NCBI RefSeq assembly: GCF_000422705.1
Contig: NZ_AUGO01000001.1
Span: forward strand, 558,001 to 622,000
Length of the DNA: 64,000 nucleotides
Direction of reading: 5' to 3'
Source: Flavobacterium soli DSM 19725
GTDB taxonomy: Bacteria > Bacteroidota > Bacteroidia > Flavobacteriales > Flavobacteriaceae
Shown piece by piece: positions 52,912 to 62,200 of this stretch; position 1 is the stretch's first letter, and every line of letters starts with the position of its first letter. Position numbers and translations under genes: made by a program. A model generated the notes under the pieces. The model was not told where the DNA came from, made no database searches, and saw only the letters and a program-made list of their open reading frames with translations.

Positions 52912-53880
52912 ATGTTTATAAAAAAATTATTCCTACTTCTTTTATTTTTGAATCTTAATAGCTTTGTATATTCTCAAACCAAACTCACTATGCCCGAATA
53001 TTTAAAAAAAGGTGACACCGTTGGCATTTTGGCCACAGCCCGAAAAATTGATTTAGTAACGCTTCAACCAGCAATCAAATTATTGGAAAGTTGGGGGCTT
53101 AAAGTCGTTATTGGAAAAACCATCGGAAAGGAACAAAATCAACTCGCTGGAGCCGATTGGCAACGAGCAACCGACTTTCAGGAAATGCTTGATAATCCTA
53201 ACATCAAAGCCATTTGGGCTGCAAAAGGCGGTTATGGAACGGTTAGAATCGTGGATAGAATTGACTTTACCAATTTCAAGAAGAAACCAAAATGGATCAT
53301 CGGTTTCAGTGATGTTACGGTTTTGCACAGTCATATCAATAATATGAATATTGGAACGATGCATGCTCTTATGGCAATTAGTGTAAAAACCGCTACTCCC
53401 GAAGCAATTGCCACTTTTAAAAAGGCTTTGTTCGGAGAGAAACTCGAATATCATATTCCGCATCATGCTTTCAACAAAGACGGAAAAGCTACAGGCGAAT
53501 TAGTTGGCGGAAATCTTTCGGTTTTATACAGCATTCAAGGTTCGGAATCGGCAGTTGATATGAAAGGGAAAATCCTTTTCTTGGAAGATTTGGATGAATA
53601 TCTATACCATATTGATCGAATGATGATGAATCTGAAACGTAATGGTTCGTTAAAAGATCTCAAAGGAATCATCATTGGCGGAATGACTTCTATGAATGAT
53701 AATGACATTCCATGGGGTCATGATTCGCTGGAAATCATCCAAGATATTGTAAAAGATTTGAAAATTCCTATAATTTATAACTTTCCCGCAGGTCATATAA
53801 AAGATAATCGTGCTTTGATTCTTGGAAAAAGTGTGACGTTAGAAGTGAACGAAAAAGAATCAGTTTTAACTTTTGAATAA
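52912..53880 (+). CDS. LD-carboxypeptidase (peptidase S66)
   Basis: The ATG at 52912 gives 322 residues with signal MFIKKLFLLLLFLNLNSFVYSQ; an in-frame TTG at 52834 would add 26 residues without purpose. The nucleophile is S133 in IIGFSDVTVLHS. The Glu/His partners fall in FLEDLDEYLYHIDRMM and NFPAGHIKDN. S66 enzymes trim the terminal D-Ala from tetrapeptides in peptidoglycan recycling; the signal peptide suggests a periplasmic one. The stop overlaps the YraN start by one base. Confidence 0.92.
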   Translation: MFIKKLFLLLLFLNLNSFVYSQTKLTMPEYLKKGDTVGILATARKIDLVTLQPAIKLLESWGLKVVIGKTIGKEQNQLAGADWQRATDFQEMLDNPNIKAIWAAKGGYGTVRIVDRIDFTNFKKKPKWIIGFSDVTVLHSHINNMNIGTMHALMAISVKTATPEAIATFKKALFGEKLEYHIPHHAFNKDGKATGELVGGNLSVLYSIQGSESAVDMKGKILFLEDLDEYLYHIDRMMMNLKRNGSLKDLKGIIIGGMTSMNDNDIPWGHDSLEIIQDIVKDLKIPIIYNFPAGHIKDNRALILGKSVTLEVNEKESVLTFE

Positions 53881-54239
53881 TGGCAGAACATAACGAACTC
53901 GGAAAACTTGGCGAGGAAATGGCAGTTGAATTTCTGGAAAAGGCTGGCTATGAAATCCTTGAAACCAATTGGGTTTTTCAAAAGGCAGAGGTAGATATCA
54001 TAGCTAGAAAAGACGAAACCGTTGCTATTGTTGAGGTAAAGACGCGTTCGAGTATCGATTTTGGATTGCCACAGGAATTTGTAAAGCCCAAAAAAATTCA
54101 ATTGTTAGTAAAAGCTGTAAATGAATATATCACAATAAATGATTTAGATGTTGAGGTGCGTTTCGATATCATTGCAATACACAAAACGCCTAATGAGTTT
54201 GTTATAGAACACCTTGAAAGCGCTTTTTATCACTTTTAA
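53880..54239 (+). CDS. YraN family (UPF0102) nuclease-fold protein
   Basis: 119 residues, full length. LGEEMAVEFLEKAGYEILE opens it, and the endonuclease-fold motif EVDIIARKDETVAIVEVKTRSS holds the Asp and Glu-x-Lys of the restriction-like core. The family is almost universal, but its exact role (DNA processing) is unsettled. The start overlaps the previous stop (TAATG), so the two genes are coupled. Confidence 0.93.
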   Translation: MAEHNELGKLGEEMAVEFLEKAGYEILETNWVFQKAEVDIIARKDETVAIVEVKTRSSIDFGLPQEFVKPKKIQLLVKAVNEYITINDLDVEVRFDIIAIHKTPNEFVIEHLESAFYHF

Positions 54240-54259
54240 TGTAAAATATTGTGGTTAAA

Positions 54260-54291
54260 TTTGTAACAAATTGTAATTAAATATATATTTG
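54260..54291 (+). promoter_or_regulatory. Promoter of the ACT-like gene
   Basis: TTTG (54260-54263), a 20-base spacer and TATATTTG (54284-54291), 24 bases before the start codon. Confidence 0.7.
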
Positions 54292-54315
54292 CAAAATCAA
54301 TTCTAAATTAAAAAT

Positions 54316-54975
54316 ATGAAAACTGTTTCTTCAATAGTAGAAAATTACATTAAAACAAAACCATTTTTGTTGAGTGCATTGTCTCAAGGGATCATTAATT
54401 TGACCTCTTTGGCAAGAAATATTATGACTGAATTAGACGTGGAACTTGGCAAGGAAGTAAAACAAGGAGCTGTTGTAATGGCGTTGAAAAGACTTTCAGA
54501 CGATTTGGATTTTAGAGTAAACCACAAGATTTCTAAGGTTCTAAAAAATATTGGTGAAATCACAGTTCGTTCTTCATTAGTTGATTTTAATTTTGGGGTT
54601 TCTGAAACTATCTTGAACAGTCAAGCAGAGTTAATTTCGGAAATCAACACTTATCCAGATATTTTTTATACGTCATCAAGAGGTGTAAATGAAACGAACA
54701 TTGTAGTTAGCGAAAGTGTAGCTCATTTGGTTGAAAAACATTTTGCAACTGAGAAATTGTTGGAAAAAACCGATAATCTAGCTTCAATCACAATTAAACT
54801 TCCAAAAGAGAACGTTTCAACTCCAGGGGTTTATTATTTTATTTTCCAACGTTTGGCTTGGGAAGGAATCATCATCAACGAGGTAATTTCTACATCTTAT
54901 GAGTTTACAATCTTCGTAGGAGACGATAAGGTAGATGTTGCTTTCAAAGTAATTAAGGATTTGAAGAATTTGTAA
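54316..54975 (+). CDS. Conserved protein, ACT-like C-terminal region, function unknown
   Basis: 219 residues. The N-terminal 100 residues are helical (SSIVENYIKTKPFLLSALSQG, LTSLARNIMTELD, QGAVVMALKRLSDDL), resembling a small regulatory helical domain. The C-terminal half (ITIKLPKENVSTPGVYYFIF, WEGIIINEVISTSYEFTIFV) looks like ACT repeats. Some homologues are labelled aspartate kinase-like because of the ACT parts, but no kinase domain is present. It is a monocistronic gene with its own promoter and a shared terminator. Confidence 0.75.
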   Translation: MKTVSSIVENYIKTKPFLLSALSQGIINLTSLARNIMTELDVELGKEVKQGAVVMALKRLSDDLDFRVNHKISKVLKNIGEITVRSSLVDFNFGVSETILNSQAELISEINTYPDIFYTSSRGVNETNIVVSESVAHLVEKHFATEKLLEKTDNLASITIKLPKENVSTPGVYYFIFQRLAWEGIIINEVISTSYEFTIFVGDDKVDVAFKVIKDLKNL

Positions 54976-54990
54976 TTCTTTTTAAATATA

Positions 54991-55023
54991 AAAAAAGCGT
55001 CTCGATTTTTCAAGACGCTTTTT
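54991..55023. terminator. Bidirectional terminator between the ACT-like gene and mfd
   Basis: AAAAAGCGTCT pairs with AGACGCTTTTT across 10 bases. It serves both converging genes. Confidence 0.9.
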
Positions 55024-55027
55024 GTTT

Positions 55028-58000
55028 TTAAAGCATTTCCATTAACTCCAACGCTTTTCTAACCGATTTCACATTCTCAAAAGTAAGTAACAATCGCAAG
55101 CCATTTGGTGTTTGCTTTTCTTTCATTTTTCCTAAAGTCTGGTGTTTTTGTACAAACTGCAAAACCTTATGAAAACTATTAGACTGGTAATAATCCGATT
55201 GCTGGTCCGAAACAAAATAAGCAATCATCTTCCCTTGTTTCATAATCAGTTTTTCAATTCCGAATTTTGTTGCAATCCATTTTATTTTGATGCTGTTCAA
55301 TAACGACACCGCTTGTTTAGGCAAAGGTCCAAAACGGTCAATCAGTTTCTTTTCATAAGCCAATAAAGTTTCTTCATCCTTGATCAAGCTCAATTCATTA
55401 TAAAGATTCAATCGTTCGGAAATATTGTTGATGTATTCGTCTGGAAATAATAATTCAAAATCCGTATCGATTTGGATGTCTTTCACAAACTCTTTCTCGG
55501 GAGCATTTTCATCTTCAGGATACAAATCCTTGAATTCATTTTCCTTCAGTTCCTCGATGGCTTCGTTCATGATTTTTTGATAGGTTTCAAAACCAATCTC
55601 GTTGATAAAACCGCTTTGTTCGCCACCCAATAAATCTCCAGCTCCACGAATTTCCAAATCCTTCATCGCGATATTGAAACCGCTTCCTAATTCACTGAAT
55701 TGTTCCAAAGCTTGAATTCGTTTCCTGGCATCGTCCGTCATGGCTGAATAAGGCGGACAAATAAAATAGCAAAACGCTTTCTTATTACTTCTACCCACAC
55801 GACCTCTCATCTGATGCAAATCTGAAAGTCCGAAATTATTGGCATTGTTGATAAAAATGGTGTTCGCATTCGGAACATCCAACCCACTTTCAATGATGGT
55901 TGTAGCTACCAGAACATCAAATTCACCGTTCATGAAAGCCAACATCAATTCTTCGAGTTTCTTGCCATCCATTTGTCCGTGACCGATTCCAACACGGGCT
56001 CCAGGAACCAAACGTTGAATCATTCCGGCCACTTCCTTGATATTCTCAATTCGATTATTGATGAAGAAAACCTGTCCGTTTCGTTGAATTTCATAAGAAA
56101 TCGCATCACGGATTAACTCTTCGTTAAACCCAACAACATTGGTTTCAATCGGATAACGGTTAGGTGGAGGAGTAGTGATAACTGATAAATCCCTCGCTGC
56201 CATCAACGAAAATTGCAACGTTCTCGGAATTGGAGTTGCCGTCAACGTCAACGTATCGACATTGGCAGAAATCGTCTTTAATTTATCTTTTACGTTTACG
56301 CCAAACTTTTGTTCCTCGTCAATAATCAATAAACCAAGATCTTTGAAAATAACATTTTTATTGACCAATTGATGTGTTCCAATCACAATATCCAATTTTC
56401 CTTCAGCAAGCTCTTTCAGTGTTTCGGCTTTTTGCTTCGCGCTTCTAAAACGGTTCATATAGCCAATGGTTACTGGCATTTCCTTCAAACGCTCAGAAAA
56501 AGTCCTGAAGTGCTGATAGGCTAAAATCGTAGTCGGAACCAAAACCGCCACTTGTTTTCCATTGTCAACAGCTTTAAAAGCAGCACGAATCGCAACCTCC
56601 GTCTTTCCAAAACCAACATCACCACAAACCAATCGGTCCATAGGACGGTCACTTTCCATATCGGCTTTTACATCTTGTGTAGAGGTAATTTGATCGGGAG
56701 TATCTTCATAGATAAACGAACTTTCAAGTTCCATTTGCAGGTAGCTGTCTGGTTTATATTGAAATCCCTTTTCTAATCTTCGCTTTGCGTAAAGTTGAAT
56801 CAAATTGAAGGCAATATGTTTTACCCTTGCCTTTGTTTTTTGTTTTAAAATCTTCCAGGCGTTCGAGCCCAGCTTGTATATTTTTGGTGGAGCTCCATCT
56901 TTTCCATTAAATTTGGAAATCTTATGAAGCGAGTGAATGCTAACGTAAACAATATCATTATCAGCATACACCAATTTAATGGCTTCCTGTGTTTTGCCTT
57001 CCACCTGAATTTTTTGCAAACCTCCAAAGCGTCCTATTCCGTGGTCGATATGGGTTACATAATCGCCAACCGAAAGCGTATTCAGTTCCTTTAAAGTAAT
57101 CGTCTGTTTTTTCGAATAGCCATTCTTGATGCTGAATTTATGGTAACGCTCAAAAATCTGATGGTCGGTATAACAGGCAATTTGCAATTCCTCGTCAATA
57201 AAACCTTCATACAAAGGCATCACGACAGTATCATATCGCTTTGCAATACTTTCATAATTCACTTCGTCCAAGCTTTCAAAAATATCGTGAAAACGTTTTG
57301 CCTGTTGCTCGTTCGAGCAAAATAGGAAATTCTTGATCCCGTTCGAATGATTGTCGTTGAGGTTGTTCAACAACAAATCAAACTGTTTGTTGAACGATGG
57401 TTGAGGTTGGATATGAAATTCAAAAGATTTCTGGGTTCTGAAAATAGCCTTCGAAGCAAATTCCACCACCGTAAAATCCAATGCTTTTTTAATGAAAGAA
57501 GCCTGATTCAAAAACAATAATTCAGGTTCAGAATGCTTTATTTCTTTCGATAATTTCTCAAAAGCAACACCTGCCTTTTCAAATAATTTATCCAGTTTAC
57601 TGAACAAGCCTTCCGTATTGCTTATAAAGAGAACCGTTTTCGGATTAATATATTCCAAGAAACTCTCTCGGTCTTCCTGAAAAAATTTATTTTCAACATT
57701 TGGAATGATGCTGATTTTCTTTTGCTTTTCGATGGACAATTGAGTTTCCACATCAAAACTTCGGATACTATCGACTTCATTCCCAAAAAATTCGATTCGA
57801 TACGGATTGTCATTCGAAAACGAAAAAACATCTATGATTCCACCACGAACCGAGAATTCTCCGGGTTCCGTAATAAAATCAACACGCTTGAATTCATATT
57901 CAAACAAAACCTCATTGATAAAGTCAATCGAAATCTGGTCCCCAACTGCCACTTTCAAAGTATTCTTGTCCAATTCTTTCTTAGTAACCACTTTCTCGAA

Positions 58001-58390
58001 AATGGCTTCGGGATACGTGACAATTATGGCGGGCTTTTTTCTGGAATTGATTCGGTTTAAAACCTCTGCACGAAGCAAGATATTGGCATTGTCTACATCT
58101 TCAATCTGATAGGGATTTCGGTAGGAACCTGGATAAAACAACACATCTTCGTCGTTTATCAGCTGCTCCAAATCGTTCAAATAATAAGCCGCTTCTTCCT
58201 TGTCGTTCAAAATCAGTAGATAAGGATTCTCCGATTTTGTAAAAAGTGATTTTACCACAAACGACAACGACGAGCCAATCAATCCCTTCAAATGGATTTT
58301 TTGTTCGCGAATGTCGAGCTGTTCCGCAATCTGGTTGATTTTGGGCGATTTGTCGTAGCGGTTCTGTAAGGTTGTCGATGCTTTGCTCAA
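55028..58390 (-). CDS. mfd: Transcription-repair coupling factor Mfd
   Basis: 1120 residues. UvrB-like N-terminal domains are followed by the RNA polymerase-interacting domain (SVGDYVTHIDHGIGRFGGLQ) and a RecG-like helicase with Walker A GDVGFGKTEVAIRAAFKAVD, the DEEQ box LIIDEEQKFG, and TATPIPRTLQ, then QMRGRVGRSN. The C-terminal TRCF domain has EFVKDIQIDTDFELLFP. Mfd frees stalled RNA polymerase and recruits repair. The start is TTG and overlaps the TGA of the upstream lipoprotein gene (TTGA), which suggests translational coupling. Confidence 0.95.
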   Translation of the reverse strand: MSKASTTLQNRYDKSPKINQIAEQLDIREQKIHLKGLIGSSLSFVVKSLFTKSENPYLLILNDKEEAAYYLNDLEQLINDEDVLFYPGSYRNPYQIEDVDNANILLRAEVLNRINSRKKPAIIVTYPEAIFEKVVTKKELDKNTLKVAVGDQISIDFINEVLFEYEFKRVDFITEPGEFSVRGGIIDVFSFSNDNPYRIEFFGNEVDSIRSFDVETQLSIEKQKKISIIPNVENKFFQEDRESFLEYINPKTVLFISNTEGLFSKLDKLFEKAGVAFEKLSKEIKHSEPELLFLNQASFIKKALDFTVVEFASKAIFRTQKSFEFHIQPQPSFNKQFDLLLNNLNDNHSNGIKNFLFCSNEQQAKRFHDIFESLDEVNYESIAKRYDTVVMPLYEGFIDEELQIACYTDHQIFERYHKFSIKNGYSKKQTITLKELNTLSVGDYVTHIDHGIGRFGGLQKIQVEGKTQEAIKLVYADNDIVYVSIHSLHKISKFNGKDGAPPKIYKLGSNAWKILKQKTKARVKHIAFNLIQLYAKRRLEKGFQYKPDSYLQMELESSFIYEDTPDQITSTQDVKADMESDRPMDRLVCGDVGFGKTEVAIRAAFKAVDNGKQVAVLVPTTILAYQHFRTFSERLKEMPVTIGYMNRFRSAKQKAETLKELAEGKLDIVIGTHQLVNKNVIFKDLGLLIIDEEQKFGVNVKDKLKTISANVDTLTLTATPIPRTLQFSLMAARDLSVITTPPPNRYPIETNVVGFNEELIRDAISYEIQRNGQVFFINNRIENIKEVAGMIQRLVPGARVGIGHGQMDGKKLEELMLAFMNGEFDVLVATTIIESGLDVPNANTIFINNANNFGLSDLHQMRGRVGRSNKKAFCYFICPPYSAMTDDARKRIQALEQFSELGSGFNIAMKDLEIRGAGDLLGGEQSGFINEIGFETYQKIMNEAIEELKENEFKDLYPEDENAPEKEFVKDIQIDTDFELLFPDEYINNISERLNLYNELSLIKDEETLLAYEKKLIDRFGPLPKQAVSLLNSIKIKWIATKFGIEKLIMKQGKMIAYFVSDQQSDYYQSNSFHKVLQFVQKHQTLGKMKEKQTPNGLRLLLTFENVKSVRKALELMEML

Positions 58391-58989
58391 TTTTTCGGCA
58401 CAGTTTTGTTAATTGGAGCCGATGGAATCGCTCGTGTAGTATCGAGCATTCGAATCATGTCCGACTCTCCTTGTTCCATCGGAATTTTATCTTTCCGCAC
58501 AATTTCTTCAAATTGAAGTTGCAACGAAGCTATAGCAGTATTGATTTCAGGAACCAAAGTCACCACTTTATTAGCCGGAATATTATCCAAATTCATATAC
58601 AAATCCAACGAATTTATTTGAGTCGTCAAAATCGAAATCCTGCTTTTTACTTGGGGATTGTTAAACTTCGGAGGAATATTTGCATTAAGATAAAACACCT
58701 TTTGTGACAGCGTTTTCGATTTTTTCTTGAAAGCACCAATCGAACTTTTAGGTTTCTGTTTCAATTCGGTCAAAAAGCCCTTCCATTCTTCCCAATTGCT
58801 AACCCATGTTTGGGTTTCGCTATTCATTGGCCTTTCGCTAAAGTTCCAGTTTTTACTAATCGTTTCAAAAACCTGTTCTCTTTTTTCCAGATTTTTCACT
58901 CGTGCCGTTTCACGTTTTGCCTCATCATCCTGACACGAAACCCCGATAACCATCAGCAAAAAAATATAATACAACTTAATTTTCATCAA
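58387..58989 (-). CDS. Lipoprotein of unknown function upstream of mfd
   Basis: 200 residues. The N-terminus MMKIKLYYIFLLMVIGVSCQD has a lipobox-like GVSC. The rest is helical and highly charged (LEKREQVFETISKNWNF; LQLQFEEIVRKDKIPM), with no family I recognise. It overlaps mfd by 4 bases, so both are expressed together, although a secreted lipoprotein and Mfd have no obvious common role. Confidence 0.75.
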   Translation of the reverse strand: MMKIKLYYIFLLMVIGVSCQDDEAKRETARVKNLEKREQVFETISKNWNFSERPMNSETQTWVSNWEEWKGFLTELKQKPKSSIGAFKKKSKTLSQKVFYLNANIPPKFNNPQVKSRISILTTQINSLDLYMNLDNIPANKVVTLVPEINTAIASLQLQFEEIVRKDKIPMEQGESDMIRMLDTTRAIPSAPINKTVPKN

Positions 58990-59076
58990 AAGCGTTTTAG
59001 AACCACAAAGTTAAAGATGAATTCCCAATTATAAGTTGTCTATTAAGAATTATTAACGAATGTTGTTTTGTTTTTA

Positions 59077-59185
59077 GGAGCGAAAGGCTAGGTTTTAAAA
59101 TAATCCATATTCCTGCCATCCTTCCAAATCTTTTTATTTTTTTAAAGAAAAAAAATAAAAAGGATTTTCCCTCCTGTCAGGGCTA
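59077..59185. repeat. Dispersed intergenic repeat, copy 2
   Basis: GGAGCGAAAGGCTAGG, then CCAAATCTTTTTATTTTTTT with a run of A, then AAAGGATTTTCCCTCCTGTCAG and GGCTA. Nearly the same plan as 8651-8756, 50 kb away. Confidence 0.8.
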
Positions 59186-59309
59186 GGATAAAAACTTTAG
59201 GCTTCTATTAATCTTTCTTGAAAAGTAGCACTTGTCAAAACGATTCTGTTACATTTATAAAAACCTTTCAAAAAAGTAATTCTGGAAAGAAGATATTTTG
59301 CGAAAACGT

Positions 59310-59317
59310 TATCTTTG
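59310..59317 (+). promoter_or_regulatory. -7 element of the SDR gene
   Basis: TATCTTTG fits TAnnTTTG, 22 bases before the ATG at 59339. Confidence 0.6.
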
Positions 59318-59338
59318 CGTCACTAAACAACACCTCAA

Positions 59339-60277
59339 ATGAGTACTAAAATATTAATCATCGGAGCCTGTGGTCAAATTGGAACCGAGCTTACCCAAAA
59401 GCTTCGATCCATTTATGGCACCGAAAACGTAATTGCTTCCGATATTAGAAAACTAAATACCGACGTTGTCAATTCAGGACCTTTCGAGGTAGTAAACGCG
59501 TTGGATTTCAATCAAATCGAACACCTTGTCGAAAAGCATCAAATCACAGATGTTTACTTGATGGCAGCTTTACTATCGGCTACAGCCGAAAAAAATCCTG
59601 CATTTGCATGGGATTTGAATATGAATTCGCTTTTCCACGTCTTGAATTTGGCGAAAGCCGGAAAAATAAAAAAGATCTTTTGGCCTTCGAGTATCGCTGT
59701 TTTCGGACCTACGACTCCAAAGGAAAATACCCCTCAATATACCATCATGGAACCTTCAACGGTTTATGGCATCAGCAAACAATCTGGTGAAAGATGGTGT
59801 GAGTATTACCATAATATCTTTGGTGTCGATGTGAGAAGTATTCGTTATCCGGGATTAATTAGCTGGTCTTCGCCTCCTGGTGGCGGTACTACAGATTATG
59901 CTGTGGATATCTACCACAAAGCCTTGAGCGACAAAAAATATGAATGTTTCCTTTCGTCAGAAACGAAGATGCCCATGATGTATATGGACGATGCCATTAA
60001 CGCGACCATCCAAATCATGCAGGCTCCTGTTGAAGCGATCAAGATCCGTTCGTCCTATAATTTAGCGGCAATGAGTTTCACGCCAACGGAAATTGCTGCC
60101 GAAATCACGAAGCATATTCCAGATTTCACAATTACATACAATCCAGACTTCCGTCAAAAAATAGCCGACAGTTGGCCAGCTAGTATTGACGATAGTAGTG
60201 CACGAGAAGATTGGGGCTGGAACCACAAATTTGATTTGGATTCGATGACTCAAGACATGCTGGAGCATTTGTCCTAA
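59339..60277 (+). CDS. NAD-dependent epimerase/dehydratase, L-threonine 3-dehydrogenase-like
   Basis: 312 residues. The Rossmann motif is GACGQIG (9-15), and the catalytic YxxxK is YGISK (Y143, K147) after FWPSSIAVFGPTTPKENTPQ. The segment RYPGLISWSSPPGGGTTDYA is a hallmark of SDR-type L-threonine 3-dehydrogenases, which oxidise threonine to 2-amino-3-ketobutyrate. A related sugar epimerase cannot be excluded. Monocistronic, with its own -7 element and a following terminator. Confidence 0.9.
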   Translation: MSTKILIIGACGQIGTELTQKLRSIYGTENVIASDIRKLNTDVVNSGPFEVVNALDFNQIEHLVEKHQITDVYLMAALLSATAEKNPAFAWDLNMNSLFHVLNLAKAGKIKKIFWPSSIAVFGPTTPKENTPQYTIMEPSTVYGISKQSGERWCEYYHNIFGVDVRSIRYPGLISWSSPPGGGTTDYAVDIYHKALSDKKYECFLSSETKMPMMYMDDAINATIQIMQAPVEAIKIRSSYNLAAMSFTPTEIAAEITKHIPDFTITYNPDFRQKIADSWPASIDDSSAREDWGWNHKFDLDSMTQDMLEHLS

Positions 60278-60282
60278 ACATA

Positions 60283-60315
60283 AAAAACGCCATTCTAATC
60301 ATGAATGGCGTTTTT
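60283..60315. terminator. Bidirectional terminator between SDR and globin-like genes
   Basis: AAAAACGCCATTC pairs with GAATGGCGTTTTT around TAATCAT, perfect over 13 bases. Confidence 0.95.
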
Positions 60316-60338
60316 CTTCAAAACTAACTCAGGGGAAC

Positions 60339-60932
60339 TTATTCTTGAACGATAGGATCTCTCAAAGATTCTAAAACGGCTACTACATCACCAATCAAGG
60401 CTTGGTCTGTAACACCGTTTAATCCAGCGGCAGCTCCTACATATCCTATAAATTTAGTATAATCTGCATCATTTGCTTTAGTACCCATTCTTGGGTTTTG
60501 TGCAGGATCGTGTGCTTCAACCATTCCTAAACCAGAATACGTATTAGTGTCTCCTCCTCCAGTATTGGCTGAGAAAAAATCCGTAAGGTTCTTACTTAAA
60601 ACAGCTACATTGGTTGCATTTCCATTTGAAACTTCACCAACAATTGGAGCAAAGTGAGCTCCTAAATTGCCATTGCTTCCTGCTACAATATCAGCAACAA
60701 TTAAGGTAATAGTAGAATCTACAACTGAACGGTAGCTCAAACGACCCTGTTCGATCATTTGTCCAGGATTGTTAGGGTCAGCAACCTTAGTAGTTCCGCC
60801 TAGTTTTTCATACAGTGTTAATTCTGCTGGTGGAACAGGAGTTGGGCTATCGGCATCACCGTCACACGAGACAGCGAAAACACCCGCTCCAATGGTCATG
60901 GCGCAAAGCGCGAATTTTGAAAACTTTTTCAT
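60339..60932 (-). CDS. Lipoprotein with truncated-haemoglobin-like domain
   Basis: 197 residues. The signal MKKFSKFALCAMTIGAGVFA ends at lipobox VSC (Cys23), so the protein is probably lipid anchored. The body starts LTLYEKLGGTTKV, as in group 1 truncated globins, and the F-helix region TYSGLGMVEAHDPAQNPRMG holds H141 at the proximal-haem position. The FFSANTG stretch fits the E/F area. Truncated globins bind O2 or NO, but an exported one in this form is unusual, and a haem-free function is possible. The next gene upstream is HMA-like. Confidence 0.65.
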   Translation of the reverse strand: MKKFSKFALCAMTIGAGVFAVSCDGDADSPTPVPPAELTLYEKLGGTTKVADPNNPGQMIEQGRLSYRSVVDSTITLIVADIVAGSNGNLGAHFAPIVGEVSNGNATNVAVLSKNLTDFFSANTGGGDTNTYSGLGMVEAHDPAQNPRMGTKANDADYTKFIGYVGAAAGLNGVTDQALIGDVVAVLESLRDPIVQE

Positions 60933-60949
60933 AATAAAGGTATTTATAG

Positions 60950-61387
60950 TTAATTAAAAATTCTTTTTATTCCTCTGGAAAACTTATACTTAAAACTGCT
61001 TTCATCCATTACAGGACAAACTCCTTTGGATGCAATATCTACTGGGATTACTAGCCTCTCAGCCTTGTAGTTTCCTTTTGCCATCAGTTGCGCAAACACT
61101 TGTTCTGAATTCACGGTTTTAATGTCATGATAATACACCACTACATTCTTTTCTGGAAATACTTTTGGGTTTTTTACTCCCGCAATACTCTTCATGTTCC
61201 TGTGAATTTCTTTTGCCTTGAGCGAATCTATTGGCTCCTTAAAGTCAATACGGCTAATTTGCATGGTTGCATTGTCATATTGTACTGGTTTTGCCGTAAC
61301 GATATGTACAACAAGTACCGTAAACAAGATTAGAAAAATAGAAACAATACTTATTGCCGCTATTTTAATGCTTTTGTGAATTTTCAT
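60950..61387 (-). CDS. Membrane-anchored HMA-like protein of unknown function
   Basis: 145 residues. One N-terminal helix (IAAISIVSIFLILFTVLVVHI) anchors it. The rest follows a beta-alpha-beta-beta-alpha-beta pattern like heavy-metal-associated domains (AKEIHRNMKSIAGVKNPKVF, VVVYYHD, NSEQVFAQLMAKGNYKAERL), but without the CxxC metal motif. A Cys remains in SKGVCPVMDES. It precedes the globin-like lipoprotein gene by 17 bases, and both may serve one periplasmic function. Confidence 0.65.
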   Translation of the reverse strand: MKIHKSIKIAAISIVSIFLILFTVLVVHIVTAKPVQYDNATMQISRIDFKEPIDSLKAKEIHRNMKSIAGVKNPKVFPEKNVVVYYHDIKTVNSEQVFAQLMAKGNYKAERLVIPVDIASKGVCPVMDESSFKYKFSRGIKRIFN

Positions 61388-61524
61388 AGCTTTGATTTTA
61401 TCGGTTTAAATTAAATTTACGAATACAAAAAGGCTTTGGTTTTTAAACAGTTCTTAAAAAAGTATTAAAGCTGCCTATTTATATTTTTTCTAAATAATAC
61501 ATTTAGAATACAATAACCCTAAAT

Positions 61525-61561
61525 CAACAAAAAACTCCAAACAAATGAATGCTTGGAGTTC
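61525..61561 (-). terminator. Terminator after the NTF2-like gene
   Basis: Read on the minus strand, AACTCCAA pairs with TTGGAGTT around 12 bases and is followed by T6. Confidence 0.8.
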
Positions 61562-61585
61562 TAATTTAGGGAAGGTTATGGTGCT

Positions 61586-62095
61586 TTATTTTTTTGCTTT
61601 CAGGGTGTTGATTAAGGCGTCGTCAAATTTAGTTTTTTGCTTGACAACTTCATTCGTATTGTCGTTTGGTATTGTAATGGACAACACATAATGGGCAATT
61701 TTCCATTCGCCATTTTCTTTTCTCAGGATACCTGATCCACGGCATATTTTCATTTGGGTATCCAACAACTCATCAAACCAAGCGATTTTGCCGCTTTCAT
61801 CTATAAAGATATTTCGTTCGATTGTGGTGAAATACCATGCTTTTCCTTTGTCAAAATGTGGTTTGGAATAGCTTTCAAATGCTTTTCTGTCCCAGTTTTC
61901 TGTAGGGTCGGTCCCGATAAAAATAGCATCATCGGTCATTAATGAAAAGTAGTTGTCAAATTTTGCTTCGGCGGCAGCCTTATGCCACTTTTCTAGTGTT
62001 TCCTCAATTATTTGCTCGTTGTTAGGTGTAGTTTGATAGGTTTTGCAGGAAATAAAAGTGGTAGCTACTAGTATTACGACAATAATTTTTTTCAT
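61586..62095 (-). CDS. NTF2-like (SnoaL/DUF4440) lipoprotein
   Basis: 169 residues. MKKIIVVILVATTFISCKTY has a lipobox FISC. The domain EETLEKWHKAAAEAKFDNYFSLMTDDAIFIGTDPTENWDRKAF is typical of DUF4440/SnoaL-like cone folds, with strands ending IAHYVLSITIPN. Such folds bind small ligands or act as hydrolases or isomerases, and many exported members are without known function. Monocistronic, with its own terminator. Confidence 0.85.
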   Translation of the reverse strand: MKKIIVVILVATTFISCKTYQTTPNNEQIIEETLEKWHKAAAEAKFDNYFSLMTDDAIFIGTDPTENWDRKAFESYSKPHFDKGKAWYFTTIERNIFIDESGKIAWFDELLDTQMKICRGSGILRKENGEWKIAHYVLSITIPNDNTNEVVKQKTKFDDALINTLKAKK

Positions 62096-62200
62096 AGTAA
62101 AAGGTTTTGCTACGAAAATAAAGAATTTTTATATGGCATACGCCAAAAGATTTATTTTTAGAATAGGACCTGTGTTGATACAATCAACTTTTGCTAAACC

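Larger units (their letters stand above)
58990..59338. other. Intergenic region of 349 bases, no gene
   Basis: It holds the start region of the lipoprotein gene, a copy of the dispersed repeat (59077-59185) and the -7 element of the SDR gene. No ORF or RNA gene is seen. Confidence 0.7.
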
